Shown here in pieces: positions 1 to 5,311 of a stretch of DNA of 5,311 bases. A model generated the notes under the pieces. It was not told the origin of the DNA, did not search any database, and was given only the letters and a program-made list of their open reading frames with translations. A program made the position numbers and the translations under genes. Within the stretch, counting starts at the first letter, position 1, and each line of letters starts with the position of its first letter. The stretch comes from Oscillospiraceae bacterium (lineage in GTDB: Bacteria; Bacillota; Clostridia; Oscillospirales; Acutalibacteraceae). Location: assembly GCA_003499325.1 (NCBI GenBank), contig DNIP01000083.1, forward strand, positions 1-5,311, given 5' to 3'.

Positions 1-17
1 CCCTATATTGTCACGCT

Positions 18-53
18 AAAAACAGAGCGTACAGCCTTATCGCTGTACGCTCT
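18..53 (-). terminator. Intrinsic terminator of the secreted Ig-like/cysteine hydrolase gene
   Basis: A perfect 12-bp inverted repeat (arms 24-35 and 42-53, AGAGCGTACAGC with its complement) encloses a 6-base loop. Read on the minus strand, the hairpin is followed after one G by five T residues (18-22). It begins 8 bases after the stop codon of the large secreted-protein gene, which is where a factor-independent terminator is expected. The T run is short, so termination may be incomplete, but stem quality and position make the assignment good. Nothing else is recognisable in bases 1-17. Confidence 0.85.
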
Positions 54-61
54 TGAATATG

Positions 62-3000
62 TTACGGCATGCAATACTCGCCCGATACCGCGACGCAGTC
101 GCTGTAGACGGAGCTTGCGTTCTCACCCTTAGGGCTGACCGCCTGGATGCGGTAGAGGGTATAGTCATACTCGCCTGCCGACCAGTCCATCCAACCGTCG
201 CTGTAGCTCGTACCCTTGACGGTCGTGACATGCTCGAACTCGCCGTCAGAGCCGGAGCGGCGGAAGACGCGGTAGCCCGACGCGCCCTCTACGGCGTTCC
301 ATCGGATACAGCGTTTATCCCTGTCAAGCTCGAGCAGCGGGCAGTGGATCCTGCCGTAAACGCTCACCGTGTTGCCGGTGATCTTCCTGCCCGATTTCAT
401 CACTGCCTTGACGTAGTAGGTGTACATGGTGCCGGGGTTGGACTTCGTATTGGTATAGCTGACAGCGTTGCCCGAATAGACGAGCTTGTCGCCGCTGCCT
501 GTCACCTGATACACCTCATAGCTCTTGGCGCCGTCCACGGCAGTCCACACGATTCTCGCGTCGCCGCGGTTCAGATAACGCGAGGTATCCGTTTTGGGAC
601 GGTCATAGGTATTCAACCGATCAACGCGCGTCAGGCTGACGATGTACCCGTTCTTATTGGGAGTCGGCAGCCAGTGGACAAAGTTGACGAACTCCTCCAG
701 GCTTGCCTCGCGATAATGGACGCAGTTGTCCCAGTTCCAGTTGCAGTCCGCCCACCAGATGCGGTCGTCGGTCACACGGAGCAGGACGATCATATGCGAC
801 GGGATGTACTGCGGGCCGAAGCTCATTGTGGTGCCGGGCTTACAGCCCTTGGCGATGGAGCGGATATTCTCGGGCGTCATTCTCAGGCTCGAATAATCTG
901 TTGTGTACTGAGAAGCGGCGCGGGTGTTGCGGATATATCTGCCCCATTCGGCACAACGCCAGGTGTAATCGCCGTTGAAGTAGGAGCAGCAAGGCCATGT
1001 CGCCATCATCCAGTCGATGACGGAGGCCTCCAGCGTGCCCTTGCCCCATACGTCCTCGCCGCTGAAATTATCGTGGCCGTGGTAGTTGACGATGGTGCCG
1101 TTGTTCTCGTTGCGCGCGTCGGCGTCGGTCATGACGCGCACCTCGCAGGTTGCGGTCACGCCGTTTTGCAGGGTGCAGGTCACGGTCGCCTTGCCGGGCG
1201 ATACGGCGGTGACGATGCCGTCCGCGCGCGTGACCTTTGCGACAGAGGGATTATCAGAGGAATAGAAGCGGTAGAACGCCGCGTAGCCGGAGGGCACGTA
1301 GCTGTCGAGATCCGCCTTCCTGCCCTTTTGCAGTCTGAGATAGGTATCGTCCAGCGACAGCGATTTTGCCATCGGCTTGACGGTGACGACGCATTTTGCC
1401 TTAACGCCGTTTTGCAGGGTGCAGTAGATCGTCGCCGTTCCCGTCGATTTTGCCTTGACAAGACCGCCGCCCGCGGCAACGGTCGCGACAGAGGGCTTAG
1501 AGGAGCTGTAGATGCGCTCATACGCGGCGCATCCCGCGGCGGCATAGCTGTCCAGATCGTACTCCTCCCCTATCGCGAGGGTAATGTCGGTCTGATTGAG
1601 ATATAGCTTCTTTGACATCGGCTTGACGGTGACGATACACTTCGCGGTCACGCCGTTGTTCAGATTACAGGAGATCACCGCCGTGCCGATGCTCTTGGCG
1701 GTGACGATACCGCCGCCCTGTACGACGGAGGCAACAGAGGGGCTGGAGGAGCTATACAGACGGTAGTAGGCCGCGGTATCCTTGGGCACGGTGGAATCAA
1801 GATCCAGCTTCTCGCCGATACCGAGGGTCACATTGGTCGCGTTCAGCGACAGAGAGGTCGAAAGCGGCTTTACCTCGACCGTGCAGACCGCTTTTGCGCC
1901 GTTGATCATCGTGCAGGCGATCTCCACTTTACCGGGAGCGACTGCCTTGACCAAACCGCCGCCCTGCGCCACCTCGGCAACCGAGGGATCGGACGAGCTG
2001 TACAGGCGGAAATACGCGGCAGTGCCCTTGGGCGCATAGGAATCAAGATCGTACTCCTCCCCTACGCCGAGCGTCAGCGAGGTTTGGTTGAGCTTGAGAG
2101 ACGGCGCCATCGGCTTGACGATGACGGTCATTTTGGCGGTGCTGCCCTGCGCGGTCACAGCGGTAACAACAGCCTGTCCGACCGCGTTCGCCTTGGCGGT
2201 CGCGGTACGGTCGCCGTTATCGGTGAGGAGCACCGCGTTCGAGGACGACGCCCAATTGATCTTATCATATGTACCCGTTGTGCGGATCGTATATTCTTCA
2301 CCCAAGCCGAGGGTGAGTTCTTCGTCGCTCAGCGCAAAATCCTTATCCTCGGGAATGATCCCGCTTTCGGTCGGCGCCTGTGTAGGAGCCTCGGTGACCG
2401 CCTGCGTCGGCGCTTCTGTCATCGGCTGCGTCGGCGCTTCTGTGACAGGCTCCGTCGGCGCTTCTGTCGGCGCCTCGGTCATCATCTCTGTCGGCTGCTC
2501 GGTCGGCGCCTGTGTAGGAGCCTCGGTCGGCTCGGGGAGTACCTCGATCTCACAAACGGCCTTTGCACCGTTCTTTCGGATCGTGCACGTGACCGTCGCC
2601 TTGCCCGCCGCCTTTGCGGTCACGATACCGCCCGCTCTGGTGACGTCGGCGACGTCGGCATGATCGACTGAATAATCTCTGTAATATGCCGCCGTGCCAT
2701 TGGGCGCGGTGCTGTCCAGATCGATCTGCTCGCCGACGTGCATGGTCGCCTTCTGATAATTGAGGGTCAGCGACTTTGCCAACGGCTGAACGACGACCCT
2801 GCACTGTGCCTTCACGCCGTTATCCATCGTGCAGGTGATCGTCGCGGTACCCGCCGCCTTTGCGGTCACGATACCGCCGCCCGCGGCAACACTCGCGACG
2901 GAGGAGTTAGACGAGCTGTAGATTCTGTAATACGCCTCGGTGTTCTCGGGGACATAGCTGTCGAGGTCATATGCTTCCCCGATACCCAAAAGCAGCGATT

Positions 3001-3373
3001 GCTTATTGAGCTTCAGCTGATCGGCAAGCCGGGACACCTTCACCTTGCAGGTGACCTGTCCGCCGTCACGGCTCTTTGCGGTAACGGTCGCTTCACCGAC
3101 CGACCTTGCCGTGATCAGGGCGGAATCATCGGTATACGCCGAGACAGATACCGCCTCAGAGTCAGAGCTCCAGCTCAGCGGCGCGGTCGCACCGCTCACT
3201 CTCAGCGTGTACGATTCGCTTTGTCCCAGGCTCAGCGACGGACGGTTGATCGTCATCCCTGCGGACAGATCAGCCGCGTCCGCAATCTCGGCGGCGAGCA
3301 CGGGCGATGCGGTGACCGCCGTGCCGAGCACGAACAGAAGCGATAGTATTAATGCGGTTATTCTTCTTTTCAT
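62..3373 (-). CDS. Secreted multidomain protein: eight Ig-like (BIG2-type) domains, papain-like cysteine hydrolase domain, two FN3-like domains
   Basis: This 1103-residue protein is probably exported by the Sec pathway. Residues 1-28 form a signal peptide with a basic MKRR start, a hydrophobic core and a VLA-A cleavage region. Eight Ig-like BIG2-type domains follow, at about 40-119, 120-201, 202-280, 346-425, 426-507, 508-589, 590-671 and 672-753. A Thr/Glu/Ala/Pro linker (282-336) separates the third and fourth. Residues about 758-905 look like a papain-fold hydrolase, with candidate nucleophile Cys807, His860 and Asp876 or Asn878. Two fibronectin III-like domains (about 930-1007 and 1010-1098) complete it. 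BIG2 and FN3 modules usually act as spacers or adhesion/carbohydrate-binding parts, and this hydrolase clan usually cleaves peptides or cell-wall amide bonds, but the substrate here is unknown. No LPXTG motif, dockerin, SLH domain or C-terminal membrane helix is visible. The start is fixed by AAGGAGGT seven bases upstream and by the signal peptide. It is probably transcribed alone, because terminators lie on both sides. Confidence 0.93.
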   Translation of the reverse strand: MKRRITALILSLLFVLGTAVTASPVLAAEIADAADLSAGMTINRPSLSLGQSESYTLRVSGATAPLSWSSDSEAVSVSAYTDDSALITARSVGEATVTAKSRDGGQVTCKVKVSRLADQLKLNKQSLLLGIGEAYDLDSYVPENTEAYYRIYSSSNSSVASVAAGGGIVTAKAAGTATITCTMDNGVKAQCRVVVQPLAKSLTLNYQKATMHVGEQIDLDSTAPNGTAAYYRDYSVDHADVADVTRAGGIVTAKAAGKATVTCTIRKNGAKAVCEIEVLPEPTEAPTQAPTEQPTEMMTEAPTEAPTEPVTEAPTQPMTEAPTQAVTEAPTQAPTESGIIPEDKDFALSDEELTLGLGEEYTIRTTGTYDKINWASSSNAVLLTDNGDRTATAKANAVGQAVVTAVTAQGSTAKMTVIVKPMAPSLKLNQTSLTLGVGEEYDLDSYAPKGTAAYFRLYSSSDPSVAEVAQGGGLVKAVAPGKVEIACTMINGAKAVCTVEVKPLSTSLSLNATNVTLGIGEKLDLDSTVPKDTAAYYRLYSSSSPSVASVVQGGGIVTAKSIGTAVISCNLNNGVTAKCIVTVKPMSKKLYLNQTDITLAIGEEYDLDSYAAAGCAAYERIYSSSKPSVATVAAGGGLVKAKSTGTATIYCTLQNGVKAKCVVTVKPMAKSLSLDDTYLRLQKGRKADLDSYVPSGYAAFYRFYSSDNPSVAKVTRADGIVTAVSPGKATVTCTLQNGVTATCEVRVMTDADARNENNGTIVNYHGHDNFSGEDVWGKGTLEASVIDWMMATWPCCSYFNGDYTWRCAEWGRYIRNTRAASQYTTDYSSLRMTPENIRSIAKGCKPGTTMSFGPQYIPSHMIVLLRVTDDRIWWADCNWNWDNCVHYREASLEEFVNFVHWLPTPNKNGYIVSLTRVDRLNTYDRPKTDTSRYLNRGDARIVWTAVDGAKSYEVYQVTGSGDKLVYSGNAVSYTNTKSNPGTMYTYYVKAVMKSGRKITGNTVSVYGRIHCPLLELDRDKRCIRWNAVEGASGYRVFRRSGSDGEFEHVTTVKGTSYSDGWMDWSAGEYDYTLYRIQAVSPKGENASSVYSDCVAVSGEYCMP
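80..586 (-). other. Two C-terminal fibronectin type III-like domains
   Basis: Residues about 930-1007 and 1010-1098 each contain the FN3 hallmarks: I-x-W-x-A-V-x-GA-x-x-Y-x-V on the B-C strands (VWTAVDGAKSYEVY and RWNAVEGASGYRVF) and a later YTYYVKAV or YTLYRIQAVS strand. The second domain carries Cys1022 and Cys1093, with Cys1011 and Cys1101 just at its edges. FN3 modules in bacterial secreted hydrolases serve as spacers or binding parts. They end the protein directly, with no anchor afterwards. Confidence 0.75.
659..1102 (-). other. Papain-like (NlpC/P60- or CHAP-like) cysteine hydrolase domain
   Basis: Residues about 758-905 contain, in order, WRCAEWGRYI with Cys807 at the start of a probable helix, PSHMIVLLRV with His860 on a probable strand, and WWADCNWNWDNC with Asp876 and Asn878. 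The Cys, then His, then polar residue order, and a DCNW segment two strands after the His, resemble putative amidase/peptidase domains found in secreted clostridial proteins. This is recognition by motif only. A transglutaminase-like or C39-like assignment is possible. Cys795/Cys796 are less likely nucleophiles because they lack the following helix pattern. Four further cysteines (795, 796, 844, 884) could form disulfides. Confidence 0.6.
1115..2098 (-). repeat. Four tandem 246-base repeats encoding Ig-like domains 5-8
   Basis: Four consecutive 82-codon modules start at residues 426, 508, 590 and 672. Conserved positions recur exactly every 82 residues: Arg456/538/620/702, Tyr458/540/622/704, and the Cys pairs 487/497, 569/579, 651/661 and 733/743. 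The shared pattern is DLDS, AAYYR-x-YSS-x-x-PSVA, G-(I/L)V-(T/K)A and C-x9-C. The DNA copies have diverged, but short exact matches remain at the repeat offset, for example 1158-1178 and 1404-1424. Domain 7 carries one extra Cys (Cys615). The repeats follow BIG2 family patterns and probably form a rod that holds the hydrolase away from the N-terminus. Confidence 0.85.
2099..2338 (-). other. Ig-like domain 4 (Trp-type lead module of second array)
   Basis: Residues about 346-425 begin just after the linker. It has LTLGLGEEYTI, the core NWASSS segment with Trp374, and VGQAVVTAVTAQG, all typical of BIG2 folds. It contains no Cys and no AYYR segment, in contrast to the four domains that follow. 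Like domain 1 it spans 80 rather than 82 residues to the next repeat. Confidence 0.75.
2366..2533 (-). repeat. Low-complexity Thr/Glu/Ala/Pro interdomain linker
   Basis: Residues about 281-336 are a run of TEAPT-, TEAPTQ- and TEPVT-like units without hydrophobic core residues, so they are probably extended and flexible and may be O-glycosylated on Thr. Such linkers are common between modules of secreted Ruminococcus proteins. At DNA level a 29-base stretch coding for EAPTQAPTE recurs exactly at 2367-2395 and 2499-2527, near both ends of the linker. Confidence 0.9.
2534..3016 (-). repeat. Ig-like domains 2 and 3 (Tyr/Cys-type repeats, first array)
   Basis: Two tandem modules at residues 120-201 and 202-280, with an 82-residue (246-base) period. 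Both share DLDS-x-x-P, an AYYR-x-YS segment, a GGIVTAKAAG strand and a terminal Cys pair: Cys181/Cys191 in domain 2 and Cys263/Cys274 in domain 3. Domain 3 is the more divergent. It has YSVDHADVADV in place of YSSS-x-x-SVA and one extra residue between its cysteines. The fold assignment to BIG2 comes from known motif patterns, not from a profile search. Confidence 0.82.
3017..3256 (-). other. Ig-like domain 1 (Trp-type lead module)
   Basis: Residues about 40-119 have the BIG2 pattern: a xLSLGxSxxYTL strand, a WSS motif with core Trp68, and a GEATVTAK strand. It lacks the AYYR-x-YSSS segment and the Cys pair of the neighbouring repeats, having only Cys109. It is most like domain 4, which sits in the equivalent place after the linker. 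Confidence 0.75.
3290..3373 (-). other. Sec signal peptide of the secreted protein
   Basis: Residues 1-28 show a positively charged n-region (MKRR), a hydrophobic h-region (about residues 5-20, rich in Leu, Ile, Val and Ala) and a c-region ending SPVLAA. Signal peptidase I could cut after Ala27 (V-L-A) or Ala28; the two cannot be separated by eye. There is no lipobox Cys, so this is not a lipoprotein. Confidence 0.9.
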
Positions 3374-3380
3374 TGTTCAA

Positions 3381-3388
3381 ACCTCCTT
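3381..3388 (-). promoter_or_regulatory. Strong ribosome-binding site of the secreted protein gene
   Basis: On the minus strand AAGGAGGT is an eight-base match to the anti-Shine-Dalgarno sequence and lies 7 bases before the ATG at 3371-3373. It fixes the start codon and predicts efficient translation initiation. Confidence 0.93.
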
Positions 3389-3394
3389 GATAGT

Positions 3395-3410
3395 TGAATG
3401 ATTCCATTCA
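3395..3410. repeat. Short inverted repeat between putative promoter and ribosome-binding site
   Basis: TGAATG-ATTC-CATTCA is a perfect 6-bp inverted repeat with a 4-base spacer. It lies just downstream of the putative -10 element (3414-3421), about where transcription would start. It could be an operator half-site pair or a small 5' hairpin. An arm length of 6 could also be chance. Confidence 0.35.
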
Positions 3411-3413
3411 CCA

Positions 3414-3421
3414 ATAATATA
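3414..3421 (-). promoter_or_regulatory. Possible -10 element for the secreted protein gene
   Basis: Minus-strand TATATTAT resembles a sigma-A -10 box (TATATT or TATTAT) and would give a leader of roughly 35 bases before the ATG. No good TTGACA-like -35 box lies 16-18 bases upstream, only a T-rich stretch around 3437-3447. The promoter is therefore weak, activator dependent, or somewhere else. A second candidate is minus-strand TATAAA at 3536-3541, again without a clear -35, which would give a leader of about 160 bases. Confidence 0.35.
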
Positions 3422-3460
3422 GATGCGCCAAAACAGAAAAAGGTTTTATTTTACTGATTT

Positions 3461-3512
3461 TATCCTGATAACCGAGGAGGCCGGGGCGCAAGGATAGGTT
3501 ATTGTTTATCAG
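3461..3512. repeat. Cluster of overlapping inverted repeats in the intergenic region
   Basis: The 13-base segment TATCCTGATAACC (3461-3473) can pair with three separate downstream segments: AGGATA (3491-3496), GGTTAT (3497-3502) and TTATCAG (3506-3512). Because the partners are in permuted order, the pairings exclude each other or cross. A GC-rich stretch (3474-3490) lies between the arms, unlike the AT-rich surroundings. It is either upstream regulatory DNA or, if the distal promoter at about 3540 is used, part of a structured leader RNA. I do not recognise a riboswitch family. Confidence 0.4.
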
Positions 3513-3563
3513 ACGAATGCATTAAACATTGACATTTTATAGTATTTCTGATTCTTTTTCGAT

Positions 3564-3599
3564 AAAAAAACTCCCTGTTCACCGAAGTAAACAGGGAGT
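3564..3599 (-). terminator. Intrinsic terminator of pheT with UUCG tetraloop
   Basis: On the minus strand a 13-bp stem (arms 3587-3599 and 3570-3582, with one G-T pair) closes on a C(TTCG)G tetraloop. A run of T residues follows at 3564-3570, the first of which also pairs as the last stem base. The UUCG loop is an especially stable RNA loop. The element lies 68 bases after the pheT stop codon. On the plus strand no T run follows the hairpin, so it acts in the pheT direction only, and it separates pheT from the secreted protein gene. Confidence 0.95.
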
Positions 3600-3667
3600 G
3601 ATTGAGAAGCATATAAGGGATAAAATGGGTGTTACATAATGGGGATGTGCGTTAACCGAATGCTTCT

Positions 3668-5311
3668 TTATTTCTTCAATAGAATATTCTGCTGTTCCAG
3701 CTCGGCGATGATGCCGTCGGTCACAGCGGCGACCTCTTCCTTGGTCAGGGTGCGGGCGTTATCCGAGAAGGTGATGCGCACGGCGATAGAGGAATTCTCA
3801 TCCGCGTCATAGATATCGATGACGTCAACGTCCTTGATCAGCGCGCAGGAGGCGTTCTCGATCGCCTTGGCAATCGGCGCGAACACGGAGGTCAAAAAGC
3901 TCAGATCGATCTCGATCGCCGGGAATTTAGACGGCTCCTCATAGTGGATCGAATTGTTTTCGATTGCGGCGAACTTGTCCATATCGATCTCGGCGAACAC
4001 GACGTTAGCGCGCTTGTCGAGCTTCTTCATCACAGACGGATGGAGCATACCGAGCTTGCCCAGCTCAACGCCGTCCACGATCACCGCATTGAGGTTCACG
4101 GGATGCTCAAAATCAAACGCGGGCTCACGCTTCTCGAAGGTGACCTTCTTGTGCTTTAATTCATCCACGAGCGTCTCGATGATCGTTTTCATCTTGAAGT
4201 ACTGATCGCGGATATTATCGCCCTTCGCGTACAGGGTGATGCCGAGGTGCTTTTCCTCGATACAGAGGTTGTCGTCGGTCATGCCGGTGACCACTCTGCC
4301 GACCTCAAAGATACCGTAGGCGGGCGCATAGCCGAGATTACTCTTGATCTGGCACAGCTGGGTGGGGATCATCGTCTCGCGGATGGTCTCGATGTTGGGG
4401 TTGGTGGCGTTCATCAGCTTGATCACGCCGCGGTTCTCGATGCCCAGCTCCTTGAGCTCATCGACATAGTTCCAGACGTAGGAGTGCAGCTCGTGCAGGT
4501 TATAGTGCTTGACAAGGATATCCTTGACGCTGTCCTCGTCCTTCTTCACAGGCTCGGGACGGGTCGGGAACAGGGGCGCGGTCGCGGTGTGGATCGCAAA
4601 GTTATCATAACCGTAGATTCGGGTGATCTCCTCGATGATGTCCGCCTTGATGGTGACGTCCTTGGTGGCGCGCCATGAGGGCACCTTGACGGTGAAGTCA
4701 TCGCCGTTATTGACAACGCCGAAGCCCAGGCGCTGTAAGGTGTTCACAATGGTATCGTTATCGATCTCGATACCCGTGTATTTATCGACATACGCCTTGT
4801 CAAAGCTCAGTTCTACCTCAGGATAGTGATAAGCGTATTCATCGGTCAGGGAGGACACGATCTTCACGCCCTCGTCAAACTGCTTTATCAGGTACACAAA
4901 GCGGGCGATCGCCGCGGTGGTCAGCTCGGGATCGAGCGACTTCTCATAGCGCATGGAAGCGTCGGTACGGTGGCTGAGACGGACGGTGGATTTGCGGATG
5001 GACGCCGCGTCAAAGGTTGCGGATTCGAGGGTGAGGGTGTTGGTGTCCTCCACGATCTCGCTGTCCAGACCGCCCATGATGCCCGCGATCGCGACAGGGG
5101 TGTTGTCGTCGCAGATCATCAGCGTCTCGGGGTCGATATGGCGCTCCACACCGTCGAGGGTGGTGAAGTCGAACTCGTTCTCAAAGCGCTTGATACGGAT
5201 CTTGCCGACCTTGCGGGAATCGAACGCGTGCATCGGCTGACCCATCTCGAGCATGAGGTAGTTGGTCATGTCGGCGAGGAAGTTGATCGCGCGCATCCCG
5301 CAGTAGAACAG
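3668..5311 (-). CDS. pheT: Phenylalanine--tRNA ligase beta subunit, 3' part (partial)
   Basis: PheT partners PheS in the cytoplasmic alpha2-beta2 enzyme that charges tRNA-Phe with phenylalanine. The visible 547 codons run open to the window edge, so the in-frame ATG at 5294-5296 is internal and not the start. About 240-250 N-terminal residues (EMAP-like tRNA-binding part and B1) should lie outside, judging from a usual length near 790. Numbering from that internal Met, the B3/B4 editing region (to about 125) shows TNYLMLEMGQPMHAFD, VAIAGIMGG and LSHRTDASMRYEKSLDPE. The B5 domain (about 155-232) ends PSWRATKDV and IEEITRIYGYDNF. The catalytic-like core follows (about 250-455). The FDX-ACB anticodon-binding domain (about 456-542) has KFPAIEIDLSF and RTLTKEEV. 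The gene stops in TAA, and no frameshift is visible. pheS would be expected upstream, beyond the right edge. Confidence 0.97.
   Translation of the reverse strand: MFYCGMRAINFLADMTNYLMLEMGQPMHAFDSRKVGKIRIKRFENEFDFTTLDGVERHIDPETLMICDDNTPVAIAGIMGGLDSEIVEDTNTLTLESATFDAASIRKSTVRLSHRTDASMRYEKSLDPELTTAAIARFVYLIKQFDEGVKIVSSLTDEYAYHYPEVELSFDKAYVDKYTGIEIDNDTIVNTLQRLGFGVVNNGDDFTVKVPSWRATKDVTIKADIIEEITRIYGYDNFAIHTATAPLFPTRPEPVKKDEDSVKDILVKHYNLHELHSYVWNYVDELKELGIENRGVIKLMNATNPNIETIRETMIPTQLCQIKSNLGYAPAYGIFEVGRVVTGMTDDNLCIEEKHLGITLYAKGDNIRDQYFKMKTIIETLVDELKHKKVTFEKREPAFDFEHPVNLNAVIVDGVELGKLGMLHPSVMKKLDKRANVVFAEIDMDKFAAIENNSIHYEEPSKFPAIEIDLSFLTSVFAPIAKAIENASCALIKDVDVIDIYDADENSSIAVRITFSDNARTLTKEEVAAVTDGIIAELEQQNILLKK

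Noticed and set aside
53..1606. A 517-codon open frame on the plus strand opposite the secreted protein gene.
   Set aside because: It is the antisense of the hydrolase, FN3 and repeat-coding region. Its product is rich in Arg, Ala, Val and Gly with no recognisable domain, and it has no ribosome-binding site at its start. The minus-strand frame has a signal peptide, domain motifs, a strong ribosome-binding site and a terminator.
1115..2098. Regularly spaced repeats that might suggest a CRISPR array.
   Set aside because: The 246-base period is exactly 82 codons, the copies are diverged, and they encode aligned protein domains in one open frame.
2084..2671. Overlapping plus-strand open frames with a repetitive Arg/Cys/Leu pattern.
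   Set aside because: The repetition is the mirror of the TEAPT linker codons on the other strand. There are no start signals or domain features.
3530..3560. A plus-strand TTGACA (3529-3534) that might be a -35 box for a rightward promoter.
   Set aside because: No acceptable -10 box lies 16-18 bases downstream, and the next plus-strand DNA is antisense to pheT with no gene.
3605..3667. An 8-bp inverted repeat (AGAAGCAT at 3605-3612, ATGCTTCT at 3660-3667) flanking the pheT 3' UTR.
   Set aside because: The arms are separated by 47 bases and overlap no known element. The strong terminator next to it explains the region, and a match of this length can be chance.
4247..4678. Plus-strand open frame rich in Asp, Val and Leu opposite pheT.
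   Set aside because: It is a shadow of the conserved pheT reading frame, with no ribosome-binding site or recognisable motif.

Overview
The window has two genes, both on the minus strand, so transcription runs from right to left. It looks like chromosomal DNA of a gut-type anaerobic Firmicute, most likely a Ruminococcus-like member of the Oscillospiraceae/Ruminococcaceae. This rests on three things: the low-complexity Thr/Glu/Ala/Pro linker typical of Ruminococcus secreted proteins, a strong AAGGAGGT ribosome-binding site, and moderately GC-rich coding DNA with an AT-rich intergenic region. The taxon is an inference from style, not from a marker comparison.

Right part (3668-5311): the 3' two thirds of pheT, the beta subunit of phenylalanyl-tRNA synthetase. 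It is cut by the window edge, so the N-terminal tRNA-binding part lies outside. It ends in a textbook intrinsic terminator (3564-3599) with a 13-bp stem, a UUCG tetraloop and a U tract. The next gene is therefore probably a separate transcription unit.

Middle (3374-3667, 294 bp): an intergenic region with no credible gene. From right to left it holds the pheT 3' UTR and terminator, a small GC-rich patch with several overlapping inverted repeats (3461-3512), a possible AT-rich -10 element (3414-3421), a 6-bp inverted repeat (3395-3410) and a strong ribosome-binding site (3381-3388).

Left part (62-3373): one large gene for a secreted 1103-residue modular protein. The order is signal peptide, three Ig-like (BIG2-type) domains, a 55-residue TEAPT-type linker, five more Ig-like domains, a papain-like/NlpC-P60-like cysteine hydrolase domain with a Cys-His-Asp arrangement, and two fibronectin type III-like domains. 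It ends 8 bases before its own hairpin terminator (18-53). I see no sortase motif, dockerin or C-terminal membrane anchor.

The two genes have no evident functional link: one is translation housekeeping, the other an accessory extracellular protein. The most interesting material is in the secreted protein. Its Ig-like domains fall into two subtypes, either a core Trp without a Cys pair or a core Tyr with a conserved Cys pair, and the array appears to have been duplicated as a block. I see no mobile element, CRISPR array, RNA gene or defence system here.
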